DNA of 64,000 nt from contig JALJCO010001097.1 of assembly GCA_023101725.1 (NCBI GenBank), forward strand, positions 460,344 through 524,343, in the 5' to 3' direction. A model generated the notes under the pieces. That model had not been told where the DNA came from, did no database searches, and saw nothing but the letters and a program-made list of their open reading frames with translations. Below are positions 54,701 through 61,330 of this stretch, in pieces. The stretch is from Atherinomorus stipes (taxonomy: Eukaryota > Chordata > Actinopteri > Atheriniformes > Atherinidae). A program made the position numbers and the translations under genes. Every line of letters begins with the position of its first letter. The stretch's first letter is position 1.

Positions 54701-54792
54701 ATGAAGAGGGAGGAGGAACTGAACCTCCGGCTGCTGCACTGGTTGCTTCTGAGTGGCTAGGGGGTCCGTACATGGTTGCTTGGCTTGCCTCA
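5023..54792 (-). CDS. faf1: faf1, Fas-associated factor 1 (15 internal exons, partial gene)
   Basis: FAF1 is a cytosolic and nuclear adaptor that brings ubiquitylated proteins to the AAA ATPase p97/VCP. It is also linked to Fas signalling and NF-kB restraint (family knowledge). Reading the minus strand, 15 exons join without a frame break into 584 codons: join of 54792-54539, 53507-53416, 52964-52873, 44746-44641, 40036-39950, 30195-30100, 30011-29888, 29762-29699, 29578-29497, 22061-21907, 15545-15409, 15320-15232, 9613-9533, 8668-8591 and 5238-5023. Rough domain positions in this partial protein are: Ser-rich linker 1-55, UBL1 60-140, UBL2 147-230, acidic 243-283, UAS 285-460, coiled coil 460-515 and UBX 525-584. 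Identity to recalled human FAF1 is high throughout UAS and UBX. The UBA exons and the last exon (about 27 residues in human) lie outside the window. Introns range from 88 bp to almost 10 kb. Confidence 0.97.
5239..8590. other. faf1 intron 17, no gene seen
   Basis: Mostly AT-rich unique sequence. It includes a C10-type run near 6220-6230, a GC-richer segment at 6200-6700 and A-rich runs at 7078-7095 and 8458-8470. No transposon ends with matching flanks were recognised. Confidence 0.7.
8591..8668 (-). CDS. faf1: faf1 exon 17 (charged coiled coil)
   Basis: The acceptor is CCTTTTCAG|AGG and the donor is GAG|GTGAGG. The 26 codons are in phase 0, beginning REAQEREEAEQVRLEQM and ending EEEKE. It continues the helix of exon 16. 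Both exons are symmetric (0-0), so skipping either would keep frame and shorten the helix. Human reads REAHEREMAEQFRLEQI at the same place. Confidence 0.96.
8948..9471. mobile_element. Non-autonomous hAT element, 524 bp
   Basis: The left end reads TTGGGATGCACCGAAAA. The right end read backwards gives TAGGGATGCACCACAATG, the common hAT terminal motif. The flanking octamers are AAAAAAAG and AAAAAAGG (7/8), fitting the 8-bp target duplication of hAT elements, although A-richness weakens the test. No transposase coding is visible. It lies wholly inside intron 16 of faf1. Confidence 0.75.
9533..9613 (-). CDS. faf1: faf1 exon 16 (charged coiled coil)
   Basis: The acceptor is CCACCTAG|GAC and the donor is AAAAAG|GTACTT. 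The exon is exactly 27 codons, phase 0 at both ends, starting DEREAREMVKREQDEAYR and ending in LEADRKK. It is a long amphipathic, highly charged helix typical of UBX proteins upstream of the UBX fold. The exon abuts a hAT-type insertion about 60 bp downstream on the gene strand (8948-9471). Confidence 0.96.
10436..10464 (+). repeat. Poly-G run (G4-T-G24)
   Basis: An unbroken run of 24 G follows GGGGT. This is a simple repeat, likely length-polymorphic and hard to sequence, so its true length is uncertain. Confidence 0.9.
12066..12147. repeat. Arm of a dispersed fish repeat
   Basis: The stretch from GTGTCCAAAGTCAGTCC to CAACACACCTAACTTAAATC resembles a very common teleost interspersed sequence that I recall from other loci. 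Only one arm is present. The family is not assigned. Confidence 0.4.
12640..12698. repeat. (GT)n microsatellite
   Basis: Imperfect GT dinucleotide repeat, broken by TGCATG and TTG units, about 59 bp. Confidence 0.95.
13769..13832. repeat. (AT)n(AC)n compound microsatellite
   Basis: About 27 AT units are followed directly by five AC units. It is self-complementary and can form a cruciform. Confidence 0.95.
14044..14482. mobile_element. Non-autonomous hAT element, 439 bp
   Basis: The ends are TAGGGCTGGACGATTATGG and, reversed, TAGGGCTGGACAATTGATCG. The flanking octamers AACTAGAC and AACTAAAC match at 7 of 8, the hAT-type duplication. The interior is AT-rich, with a repeated CACGATTAT-type subterminal motif (AATCACG, GCACGATTATT). 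No transposase. Confidence 0.85.
14755..14845 (+). repeat. Possible retroelement 3' tail
   Basis: The block AAATTTCATTGCAC, then GTACAATGACAATAAAG followed by degenerate GAATCTGA repeats, looks like the 3' tail of a fish retroposon ending in a TCTGAA-type repeat. No body was identified. Confidence 0.35.
15232..15320 (-). CDS. faf1: faf1 exon 15 (end of UAS, start of coiled coil)
   Basis: The acceptor is TTCTTCAG|GT and the donor is GAG|GTATAG. The split Gly is followed by 29 codons, starting NTTVDELMMRLMGAMEIF and ending in TAQQLEDIKDE. It contains the last UAS helix and leads into the charged helix. The intron before it is only 88 bp, so exons 14 and 15 form a second compact pair. Confidence 0.96.
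15409..15545 (-). CDS. faf1: faf1 exon 14 (UAS core)
   Basis: The acceptor is GTCTTCCAG|A and the donor is CAAG|GTATAT. One base completes Arg, then 45 codons plus one base follow. It begins LLTMCTRHFGSVVTQTIRT and includes DQFPLLLIVMGKRTSNEVL, then NVIQG split over the junction. The FPLLLIVMGKR strand with its following Pro-free loop is the C-terminal half of the UAS fold. Very close to human. Confidence 0.97.
20760..21392 (+). mobile_element. Non-LTR retrotransposon 3' fragment
   Basis: On the + strand a broken frame gives the typical LINE C-terminus, with WNDLPNSFRSTGSVPTF then KSKLKARFFKEHLH, followed by untranslated sequence. The tail GTCGCTGTGGAAAGAAGC then ATCTGCTAAATGACAGTCG is the conserved 3' end of fish L2/Rex1-type elements. 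A stop interrupts the frame (TGA before TGG AAT GAC), so it is dead. A short AAATAAATAAAT repeat is embedded at 21200-21243. Confidence 0.7.
21393..21856. mobile_element. MITE with ~65-bp inverted termini
   Basis: The left end TAGCCTGGTACACCAG and the reversed right end agree over about 65 bp, down to GTCAGTCTGGGTTCCCTCC, with several mismatches. Length is 464 bp with no coding capacity. Flanking octamers do not match convincingly, so the superfamily is not assigned; a hAT origin is possible. It sits immediately after the LINE tail, about 50 bp downstream of exon 13 on the gene strand. Confidence 0.7.
21907..22061 (-). CDS. faf1: faf1 exon 13 (UAS core)
   Basis: The acceptor is CCACAG|AGA and the donor is AG|GTACAA. 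The exon has 51 codons plus two bases of Arg. The peptide starts RKLLAIYLHNDDSVLSNVF, passes through CSQMMCADSIVSYL and ends SQNFITWAWDVTKEANKA. It is nearly identical to human, with Asn-Asp in place of His-Asp-Glu near the start. Four Trp/Phe-rich positions (FITWAWD) mark the thioredoxin-like core strand. It is separated from exon 12 by 7.4 kb. Confidence 0.97.
22398..22474. repeat. Two short tandem repeats
   Basis: ACAAG units (about four and a half copies) are followed 30 bp later by ATAGGTAG-type units. Confidence 0.8.
25587..25722 (+). repeat. Dispersed fish repeat fragment (SINE-like core)
   Basis: The stretch CCCTGAGCAAGGCCCTTAAC, then CTGCTCCCCGGGTGC and GATGGGTAAAATGCAGAG, is a familiar core found in many fish loci, probably SINE-derived. 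No promoter boxes or target duplication were seen, so the fragment is incomplete. Confidence 0.5.
27788..27803 (+). repeat. Poly-C run (C16)
   Basis: Sixteen consecutive C on the + strand, so a G run on the faf1 transcript strand. Confidence 0.9.
29497..29578 (-). CDS. faf1: faf1 exon 12 (UAS domain)
   Basis: The acceptor is TTCTGTAG|G and the donor is GAT|GTGAGT. One base completes Arg, then 27 codons follow, starting YGETHPMFFIGSLEAASQEAF and ending in YGKARD. FFIGSLEAA is a signature stretch of the UAS fold in FAF1. UAS domains of FAF1 and UBXD8 bind long-chain unsaturated fatty acids (established for the family). The sequence has no CxxC redox pair, as expected. Confidence 0.96.
29699..29762 (-). 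CDS. faf1: faf1 exon 11 (start of UAS domain)
   Basis: This is the shortest exon seen, at 64 nt. The acceptor is TCTTGCAG|TG and it completes the Met codon A|TG. It ends AG|GTGGGC, leaving two bases of an Arg codon. It encodes PENSENEVEALTHFTAEFSS, which aligns with the human start of the UAS thioredoxin-like domain. Intron lengths on either side are 125 and 120 bp. Confidence 0.94.
29888..30011 (-). CDS. faf1: faf1 exon 10 (acidic linker with CK2-type sites)
   Basis: The acceptor is TTTTACAG|TGT. The exon ends in phase 1 (CCC ATG A|GTATGT). The peptide starts CADVHMISDSEGDDFEDAS and continues with EFGVDDSEMFGM. The DSEGDDFED core matches the human segment in which Ser289 and Ser291 are reported CK2 sites (literature knowledge). 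The Ser residues and the acidic context are kept here. The preceding intron is only 88 bp. Confidence 0.95.
30100..30195 (-). CDS. faf1: faf1 exon 9 (end of UBL2)
   Basis: The acceptor is GCTTTTAG|ATG and the donor is GAAGAG|GTATAT. The exon has 32 codons in phase 0, starting MTLALSGISYPCHHLSV and ending in NAQEPTEE. It closes UBL2 and begins the acidic linker. The ATG here is internal and is not a translation start. Human has LAESGLSYPCHRL at this point. It is the first exon of a compact block of four (exons 9-12) within 700 bp. Confidence 0.96.
33228..33345 (+). repeat. Pyrimidine-rich tract
   Basis: About 118 bp of almost pure C/T on the + strand, so purine-rich on the faf1 transcript strand. 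Confidence 0.75.
36283..37626. mobile_element. DNA element with ~22-bp inverted termini inside the Tc1 remnant
   Basis: The left end AAAGTGCCCCTGGTATGAAAT and the reversed right end AAAGTGCCAGTGGCATGAAAT agree at 18 of 21. The element interrupts the Tc1 reading frame, and Tc1 homology resumes directly beyond its right end, which fixes the boundaries to a few bases. The interior has only short frames and a CpG-richer middle (36470-36600, 37140-37400). No clear target duplication, so superfamily unassigned. Confidence 0.7.
36947..36964 (+). repeat. (ATC)n trinucleotide repeat
   Basis: Six ATC units inside the element at 36283-37626. Confidence 0.85.
38535..38763 (-). mobile_element. tRNA-derived SINE
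   Basis: Read on the minus strand it starts GGCGGCTGTAGCTCAGGTGG. The A box TAGCTCAGGTGG lies at 38755-38744. A B-box region GGTTGGGGGACCGATTCC lies at 38718-38701. The body CCTTGGGCAAGACACTGAAC and the tail AGTGTAAAGCGCTTTGAGTGG follow, a combination I recall from many percomorph fish loci. The B box deviates from consensus, so it is probably inactive. It shares orientation with faf1. Confidence 0.75.
39950..40036 (-). CDS. faf1: faf1 exon 8 (UBL2 core)
   Basis: This exon was found by searching for the expected human segment, because it has no long ORF around it. The acceptor is CTTTTTGCAG|GTG and the donor is TCT|GTAAGA. The exon is exactly 29 codons in phase 0, reading VKRNISDLTNIPVRHQ then QWEGWPASASDDS. 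The motif IPVRHQ-x-WEGWP is diagnostic of FAF1 UBL2. Human has VYDLTS and LWEGWPTSAT at the variable positions, from memory. Confidence 0.96.
40390..40740. promoter_or_regulatory. Candidate intronic regulatory block (CpG-rich)
   Basis: A GC- and CpG-richer island in an AT-rich intron, about 350 bp upstream of exon 8 on the gene strand. CpG-bearing strings include GCGCGGACGC and AAGCGCCGTG. It has no repeat ends and no coding frame of note. This is a compositional call only. Enhancer, alternative promoter or an unrecognised repeat are all possible. Confidence 0.3.
43520..43640. promoter_or_regulatory. Candidate conserved non-coding element
   Basis: High-complexity sequence with homeodomain-type cores (CAATTAGC, ATTATTATTAG) next to TTGACAAG and CTGCACTAAGG, flanked by simple GA-rich sequence. 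Its texture is like vertebrate developmental enhancers. No alignment was possible here. Confidence 0.25.
44641..44746 (-). CDS. faf1: faf1 exon 7 (start of UBL2)
   Basis: The acceptor is CATTTAG|T and the donor is GAG|GTAAGA. The first base completes Ser, and 35 codons follow, starting ALQDSLNQNFLLVISHREAQ and ending in FPGSRTIQE. These form the first beta hairpin and helix start of the second ubiquitin-like domain. The exon is isolated by an 8.1-kb intron upstream and a 4.6-kb intron downstream. The human counterpart differs at only a few positions. Confidence 0.96.
48680..48712 (+). repeat. Poly-A run (A33)
   Basis: Thirty-three consecutive A. No retroposed body or target duplication was recognised upstream. 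Confidence 0.9.
49011..49136. repeat. (AAT)n then (TGTT)n simple repeats
   Basis: Imperfect AAT/ATG triplets at 49011-49080, and TTTG units at 49107-49136. Confidence 0.85.
50375..50770. mobile_element. Non-autonomous hAT element, 396 bp, perfect 8-bp duplication
   Basis: The ends are TAGGGATGTAACGACTTG and, reversed, TAGGGATGTAACAATTACCG. The octamer CATTTCAT is present immediately on both sides (50367-50374 and 50771-50778) without mismatch, the hallmark of hAT insertion. Subterminal ATCACGGTTA motifs occur at both ends, likely transposase-binding sites. No coding. Confidence 0.93.
51903..52186. mobile_element. Probable MITE with GGTCGAC-type ends
   Basis: The left side reads GGGGTCGACTGATAATCAGCC. 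The reversed right side reads GCAGGTCAACCAATATATT. The resemblance suggests the fish hAT-type family with AGGTCGACCGATATATCGG termini (recalled). Ends are degraded and no duplication was confirmed. Confidence 0.45.
52393..52469. mobile_element. 77-bp palindromic remnant of a Tc1-type element
   Basis: The left arm CAGTACCAGTCAAAAGTTTG and the reversed right arm CAGTACCAGTCAAAAATTTT meet in CATTCAAATGAAATG. The arms match terminal repeats I recall from fish Tc1-like elements, so this is a two-ended deletion product. It lies about 400 bp downstream of exon 6 on the gene strand. Confidence 0.75.
52873..52964 (-). CDS. faf1: faf1 exon 6 (end of UBL1 and inter-UBL linker)
   Basis: It opens after GATCAG with TVLRSLHLPKNNSLYVLTPD, one substitution from the human sequence I recall. 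It then runs into a short Thr/Ser linker (IAPTASTSKN) and ends with AG, so that AG|T forms Ser with exon 7. The donor, CAG|GTTCTC, is weak because positions +3 to +6 do not fit the usual consensus, although exon-side pairing (ACAG) is good. Reading frame and homology both support this junction. Regulated use of the site is possible. Confidence 0.94.
52965..54538. other. faf1 introns 5 and 4 around exon 5, nothing else seen
   Basis: 52965-53415 (451 bp) and 53508-54538 (1.03 kb) show no repeat ends. A + strand frame at 53380-53829 runs antisense through exon 5, is Lys/Arg-rich and is not convincing. Confidence 0.75.
53416..53507 (-). CDS. faf1: faf1 exon 5 (UBL1 core)
   Basis: The acceptor is CTCATAG|GGG and the donor is AGT|GTGAGT. 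The 92 nt complete the split Gly codon and add 30 codons beginning EIKQILETELSVPVSKM and ending in GDVSDS. This is the ubiquitin-like helix and the following strand of UBL1. Human has the same exon with only conservative changes. The donor overlaps a GTGTGAGT tandem. The in-frame choice, Asp-Ser then Thr-Val-Leu in exon 6, decides the boundary. Confidence 0.96.
54539..54792 (-). CDS. faf1: faf1 exon 4 (Ser-rich linker and start of UBL1)
   Basis: The exon starts after TTTTCCAG, and its first base completes a Ser codon (AG|T). It ends in phase 1 (GTT G|GTGAGC). It encodes 84 whole codons. The N-terminal half is low complexity, with Pro and a run of eight Ser, and is about 16 residues longer than I recall for human FAF1. 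The C-terminal half carries the anchor HIVERQPRMLNFRVEYR, which nearly matches human and opens the first ubiquitin-like domain. The linker between UBA and UBL1 is expected to be disordered. Exon 3, which should precede it, was not found up to 64000. Confidence 0.95.
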
Positions 54793-56245
54793 CTGGAAAA
54801 CTCACTACAAAGAGATGTTGTGAAAGACTGATTGCAGAAACTTTATATGTGAACTGAAAATTACATGCTTTGTCAAAGATTATTAAAAACAAAGTAGAGA
54901 AAAACCAAAATCACAAGAGATATTTTACACAAGAAATGTGGCAAATGGCTTTTTGTCCCATTCTCTAATATTTTCTGCATACCCTCTCAGGTTGTTTTTA
55001 TTTTTCTTTGCCGCTTTCTCGTCATATGACTCGAGTTTCACACAATACAGTAAATTATGCCTCTTATTCTCTTGACCCCAAACAAAGTATGCTCTTTGTG
55101 CCCTGAAGTGTAAGCAGTAACCGTCTAACAAGAACAGAGTGGGAGTGTTGGCTTTTAAACAAAGCTGCTATTTTGTTTTTAGCCCACAGAGTTGGCAAGG
55201 TCACTGTCCAGAAGCATCCACTGACCACCACAAATTTTCCACAAGCAGGCTAGAGGATGGATAATTAATTCAATTGTGTAGGAGTACATTGTAACGTGGA
55301 AATATTTGTCAAAATGAATGGCTGGGTTTCAATCACAAAATTCTGCTGAAGTGGAGGTCAAATTAATAAAATGCCAATGTTATGCAAGGAAGATGCAAGA
55401 TGCCATCCAAATATTTTCAGTTTTAAGTCACACAAATGAAACTTGTGGATGGGTGAAAACAGTTGGGATTAGATCCTCCAGGACAAATGCTGCATTGTTT
55501 CTGCTCGTGTAAGAACACATTTTGGTGTTTTTCGAGCATAATTACTATGTGTGTTTGCTGTAAACAAACCATAACCGGCCGTTTCTTTGTCTGACACGTC
55601 AAAAGATCTGCTGAGATCCAAACATGCGTTTTAGAATTTTGTTACAGAAAAAGGAAACTTAGTACAACGTGGTCCAACTATATCCCAAAAAAAAAAAAAA
55701 TGAATAAAATCAATCACAGCAATCAACTGTGAATGTATCAACTAAATCCATGTGCCCAATCTAACTATAATCACTGTGATCCAAACGAATGCAAAAACTA
55801 TCAATAAACAATCTAAAACACATTTAATCCATCAAAAAATTATAGCTCTACAGCCACCTTTCATCATAGAGATTACTAGGACATCCTGGCAAACACATTA
55901 GTTCAAGTTGAAATTAGCTAAACTCATGTGTTGTTGTCAGCTTCTTGTTCAAATTTTTTTATCCCAACGAGAGGATTGCAAGCAGCTTTTTGGAAAATCC
56001 TCGGCTCCCTCTTCCTTTTTTAAATAACTTTGTGAAGAAACGTTAAAGAAATAAAGAATGATTTTAAATGGCATCACATCTTTTAAGTAACATTGACCGT
56101 TTTCATGATTTAATCGGTTGGAACAGCCAAAAACTGTGAAAATGTAAGGCATTTCCAGAGATAAAGAAAATGTTCACAACTCTGGCCTGCAATGAACTAG
56201 GATGACCACCTCCTCATACTACATGAAATCACATGAAATCCCAAC
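54793..56245. other. faf1 intron 3, unique part
   Basis: No exon, RNA gene or transposon end recognised. A run of 14 A at about 55687. Exon 3 (expected peptide AAINGVIPQEN-type) was looked for on the minus strand and not seen here or further on. Confidence 0.65.
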
Positions 56246-57152
56246 ACTGACTTGAGTTTACTCATAATTCAACTCCATAATCATCTGATGTCCAACAATA
56301 TCTATGAGAGGTTTCAATATGGCTTCTGTCCCCCCTCCACAGCACCAAAACTGCACTCCTCAAAAGTTCTGACGACCTCCTCATGGCTTCTGATTCTGGG
56401 CTACTTTCCTTCCTCATTCCCCTGGACTTTACAGCAGCTTGTGACACCATTTCCCATGATACTGCCCTCAGTCGACTATCATCCATTGGTATCACCCACA
56501 CCCCTATAGCCTGGTTCAGTTCATATCTCTCTGATCAGACACAGTTCATACAATTCAGATCTCATAAATCCATTTCCTTTCCCGTTTCTGCCGGAGTGCC
56601 CCAAGGTTCTGTACTGGGGGCCTCTCCTTTATATCATTTATCATTTACTTCCTCCCTCTCGGCTGTATCCTTCACAAACATATCATCAAGTTTCATGCTA
56701 CATGGACGACACAACCAGCTCTACCTCTTTATTCAACCATCTGCCTCATTTCCGGCAACCTCCCTCACCCTCTGTCTCCAAGACGTCCATTCTTAGTTCT
56801 CATTCAACTTTCTACAACTGATCAGCTCTAAAGCTGAAGTCCTCCTAGGCACATCTCACACCCTATCCAAAGCCACCTACTGGTCCACCTACTTTCGACT
56901 ACATAAAATTTCTCATCTCTGTCACTCTCTTATTCCCCAAACTACCGCCATCTTTGTTCCTAGCCTCATCACCTCTCACATTGATTGCTGTAATTCACTT
57001 CTTTTCAGTCTTCCAAATAAGTCCCTTCAGAAACTGCAGCTCCTCCAAAATTCAGCTGCACACCTGATTACTCTGACCCCCATTACTCATCATATCACTC
57101 CCAAACTGCAACGACTCCACTGGCTCCCCAGCAAACAAAGGATCGTCTTTAA

Positions 57153-57570
57153 AGGATCTAGGGGCAGGATGAAGAAATGAGACCCGTGAGTAACACGACT
57201 GGCGCTGCGGGTAACTGCAGCCACCAGCCAAGCTGGCACGAGAGTGCACAAACTGATGCTGTAGTAGTAAACGCCGTTTACTACGCTCATAATGTCTTTT
57301 TTTTCGTAGAGCCACTTTTTAGTGGGCTTTCAGTAGATCTGGGTTGTTTGTTGATGGCAGAAGAATCCACAACGATCCCTTACAGTGTTTGAATCCACTG
57401 CGGCCATCCTCTTCCTTTATCAAAGCTGTCGGGGATGCATATGCAGCATCAATGGTGAGATAGGTGGGTGGGCTCATTCTTCTTGGTTTTTAATGCTTCA
57501 TCACTCATATGCATGTCCAGTTTTTTAATGCTTGTTGTGTATTCTTTCACAATTCCTGCCCCTAGTTCCT
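57153..57570. mobile_element. TTAA-flanked DNA element inside the LINE, 418 bp
   Basis: TTAA lies at 57149-57152 and 57571-57574. The termini are AGGATCTAGGGGCAGGAT and, reversed, AGGAACTAGGGGCAGGAA (16/18). TTAA duplication is typical of piggyBac-like elements. The ends do not start with the usual CCC, so the superfamily is tentative. LINE homology resumes after the right end. Confidence 0.75.
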
Positions 57571-57928
57571 TTAAACAACTACTCACCCAATTCAAGGCAC
57601 TCCATAACATGGTTCCATCTTACATTTCAGATCGCATTAATTTAAACACCCCTACCACTTACTACGATCCTCCTTACACATCCTCAAGCTTTCCACTCCC
57701 CCAGTCTGCCTTGTCACAATGGGTAGCAAGGCATTTTTAGTCGCTCTGCTCTCCATGTCTGGAATTCCCTCTCCTGATCTATGTACAGTGGATTCCTTCC
57801 CTCTCTTCAAATCCAGACTCAAAACTCCTCTGTACAGACAGTCTTATTTCACCCAAGTCCACATGCACCAATCCAATGATATTTTCCTGTTTTGTTTTCT
57901 GTGGTACCTGTTATGTTTAGCATTTTTA

Positions 57929-59150
57929 GGCCCTGATTTACGAAAGGTTTGCGCGTGCTAAAACGAGCGCAATCTTCATTACACACGCAACATTTACAAA
58001 GCTGGGCAAAAGGAGGTTTGCGCCTGTTAATGGGCAAAATAGCCCCGCTATCCATTTTGCATGTCTGCTGTAGATGAATATGCAATCTGGGTGTTTTTGC
58101 CAGAACATGCAAAATATTGGGAGGAGACTATGCAAACAACTCAGCTTTACACACGCAATGTGATTTATCAACCGTGCAACAGAAAGCAGGTGCAAAAAGT
58201 TGTGTGTAATTTAGCACGTCTGAAAAGCAGGTATTAGCTGGCAACTTTATGCACTGATGGTTGAAAGAGTGCTGCCTACAGGACTGCAGACATGCAGCAT
58301 TGGGTCAAAATCATTTCTCATGAGGTGTGCAGGTGACATGTCAAGTTTTCATTATCTAATTAAATAACAATCAACATCACTGTTTAACACGGGTTATTCT
58401 AGACAGATAAATCAGAACATCTGCAGCTGTAGGATAATGGTAAGCTAGTTAAAGCCGACATTAATTATGTTATTTTGTTTTCGTTAATTTTTGGCCAATG
58501 GCATGTTTTTAAATTTAGATCAGCTCTTGCGGGATACTCCTCTCCAGACTCTCCACACGTGGCAGCTACTGCTGCTGCTCTGTGGTTGCTGTCAAGCGTG
58601 AAGTTGCCCCCCCCCCCAATACAAAACTCAGTGAAAATAAACAGTAATGTAGCACAAACTATTGATACTATTTTCAACTGAGTTTTGCGTGGCGTGGGGG
58701 CAATTACGCAGGTCCAGCACCTGGCACTGTGCCAAAGAGAGCACAGCGTGCGTAATATCAGACCATCATCAACAGCGTGTCTTTATCCATGTCCTTAAAC
58801 TGGCCTCTTCTTATGACCCACAGGGAAACCTGCTGCATTGTTTTTATTTTATAGTTATATTTATCTTATATTCTGTTTTTTATTTGCCTAATATTATATC
58901 TCTGGAACTAATATCTCTCTATCAGATCAAATTTCATTTTGCATTTACCACATGCTCTTCTGAACTTTCCATGGCAAAGCAATAGCGCAAGCTAAATCCT
59001 CATTTAAATATACTGCTGTTTGTGCCTGTTACAGATTGCTTGTGTAATCTTTGTAGATCATCCGCAAACGATTAAGAGACAGTGCCCACTATTTATCAGC
59101 GCGGCAAAGAAATTGGCGGTCTTTATTTGGATTCTTTGTAAATCAGGGCT
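57929..59150. mobile_element. PIF/Harbinger-like element inside the LINE, 1222 bp
   Basis: The termini are GGCCCTGATTTACGAAAGG and, reversed, AGCCCTGATTTACAAAGAAT. TTA is on both sides (57926-57928 and 59151-59153), which fits the 3-bp TWA-type duplication of PIF/Harbinger. GCGC-containing subterminal repeats (TTTGCGCGTGC, TTTGCGCCTGTT, CAGCGCGGCAAAG) recur near both ends. No transposase-length frame. Confidence 0.8.
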
Positions 59151-59260
59151 TTAGTGTTTTAGCTCACTGTTTTTAATGTGAGCTTTGGGTGCTCTGATAA
59201 GGTGCTTTTCAAATAAAATGTATCAACATTATTGTTGTTATTAATTATTATTATTATTTT

Positions 59261-60450
59261 TAGGGATGTCCTGATGCCACTTTTTTGCTGACCAAGTACA
59301 AGTGCGAGTACTTGCATTTGAGTACTTGCTGATACCAAGTACCGATCAGAGTACCTAATTAATGGGGCTAAGTGAAATAAGTGAAAGACGTTTCTTTTCT
59401 TCTTCTTCTTTTTTGGGGGGGGTTTTGGTTTGGTTATTCGTTTTATATGAGGAGAAGTATCTCTGCATGCTCAGGTGTGATGCGTCCATGTTTGTTGCGG
59501 GCAATGATTGTTCGACCCACAGCTTCCGGGGCTCGTGTGTGGGTCGATACACGCTAGGCTGGAGACCCGACAGATCATGTCTGTGACAGCACATCGCTGT
59601 GAAAACAGCTGGGCTCCGTCAGTGCCCTCTGAAATAAAACCGTATCACATAAGATAACGTTAAATGATCATCTGACTTCCCTCCTCTGATCAGGCCTGAT
59701 TAACAGCTGCAGACAGACCGAGCTGCAGGTTCTGTGTTCACAGTTGGCAGCATCACAACGAAAGACGGTAAATAGTCCGCTCAGCCACTTCTTGTGAAAA
59801 ACTTACGATTTTAACGGTGAAAAACAAAACCCAACAACATTGATTTAATATTCATTTCTTTCGTAAGTGGCCATGGTATAAGCGAGATACTACCCCTTAA
59901 GAAATAAAAAAAATAAAAGCTTAAAATAAGTAGTTAGAAGCTTATAAACAGCCTCTGATGCAGCTGTGGTTTGCTATACCTATTTTAGCAATGCATCGTC
60001 ATAATTTACATATTTAAACTCATACCAGCTAAACAAACATAAACTTGGAAAGCGTTCGAAACAGAATTAGCAGTAAACTTACCACCAACAAAGTGAATCC
60101 TGAATGAAATGTCTGTAACTATGTATGTGGGGGAACCACAAGTCCGGGAGGGAGGCAGAGAAGAAAAAAAAAGGTCTGCTGTGACAACTGCCAACGTTTT
60201 CAAAAGTACTGCAGGGACATGATACGGGTCAGAAATATTTTCAATCCTCGTCTAATGGAAAGTGTCTTCTAATTTTAAAAAAAGATGTAAATTCAAAGCC
60301 GCCGCTGCTCATATTGAGTATTTTTCTGCCGGCACATAACGTCCAGTATCGGATGCTGTCGGGGGCGAATATTTCACGAGTACGAGTACAGCAAAATAGG
60401 CCAGTCTCGGAGCGAGTACAGATACTGGCATCGGTATCGGGGCATCCCTA
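59261..60450. mobile_element. hAT element in the LINE's ATT tail, 1190 bp
   Basis: The ends are TAGGGATGTCCTGATGCCAC and, reversed, TAGGGATGCCCCGATACCGA. The flanking octamers ATTATTTT and ATTATTAT (6/8) lie in the ATT microsatellite that ends the L2-like LINE, and ATT repeats resume beyond the right end. Near each terminus AGTACTTG/GAGTAC-type repeats recur. Short frames only, so probably non-autonomous. Confidence 0.8.
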
Positions 60451-61330
60451 ATTATTATTATTATTTACAGAAATCTAAGTTGAACCACTTTTATATTAAG
60501 GAGGATCACAAAGGTAAAAATGATATAAATTACATATGTGCAGTAGTGAATATTTTGCTCCCAAAAATATTTGACAATGACAAAAATGTCTAGACCAGTA
60601 AACCTGTGAGTTCTGTTTCTAGTTATGTAAAGGACTCATTTTTGATGGTCTTAAACAAAAACAGCTCCCTCTAATTTTCAAAATGCAGAATGAAAAGAAA
60701 AAAAGGGAGAAGTGTGTTTTAGACGGAAGTGCTGCTGTACCAACTGGCCCTAGTTCAAGCCACGCCATCAGTCTGTTTACTGGGAAACGCCAACCTACTC
60801 ATATCAATGCCAACCACTTAGTAAATGTGCTGGCCGCTGGTCACACTGCCAGATTATTTTCAAAGCAATCTGTACCCTCAAGAGATGGCAACAATATTCT
60901 CATGGTCCAAGGCCGTAAACTACTTTACACCATATGCACACTTGTGTGCACACAAAATTAAACAGTTCAGCAGAAAATCTCCAGTTTGGAGGGTTACCAT
61001 TAATGTGTCAACTAACCGTTGGAGGAAAGTGAAAAGCACAAAGCCTGATAAAGAAACCTTCCTTCTATTCAGAAACTGTGTACAACTCAGTTCTTGGCAG
61101 AAAGTTTCCCTGCTGTTGCAGGCTCTCTTATCATTTCTCAACAACAGAGACCACAACAGGAGAAATGCCTTCCAGGTCAGTAGCCTCTATGTTGCTGTGA
61201 TTTGCTGAATGTGTATCAAAGTTCAGATGGATGCATGGAAAGACTGATTATGAAGTTTGTAGCCAAAATCACAAAACCTGCGCCATTTTCCACGACTCTG
61301 CTTCTGCAGGGTGCCAGCAGCTCACAATAG
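60451..61330. other. faf1 intron 3, nothing recognised
   Basis: The LINE's ATT tail continues to about 60465. After that no exon or repeat ends were identified. Short frames at 60683-61208 have no recognisable domain. Confidence 0.6.

Larger units (their letters stand above)
56246..59260 (+). pseudogene. L2-like LINE, cut into three parts by insertions
   Basis: The three parts are 56246-57148, 57575-57925 and 59154-59260. Frame-broken translation gives reverse-transcriptase landmarks: QLHNHLMSNNIYERFQYGF, SIGITHTPIAWFSSYL and AGVPQGSVLGA (the VPQGSVLGP motif). Past the first insertion come FKALHNMVPSYISDRINL and RSALHVWNSLS-like C-terminal residues. Past the second come the 3' end GGTGCTTTTCAAATAAAATG and an ATT-rich microsatellite tail, as in vertebrate L2. 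The YADD box is destroyed. Frameshifts are many, so it is an old dead copy. 5' truncated. Confidence 0.85.

Noticed and set aside
56383..56796. 137-codon reverse-transcriptase-like frame as a possible domesticated gene
   Set aside because: Flanking frames continue the same LINE with frameshifts, the YADD box is lost, and three insertions cut the element.
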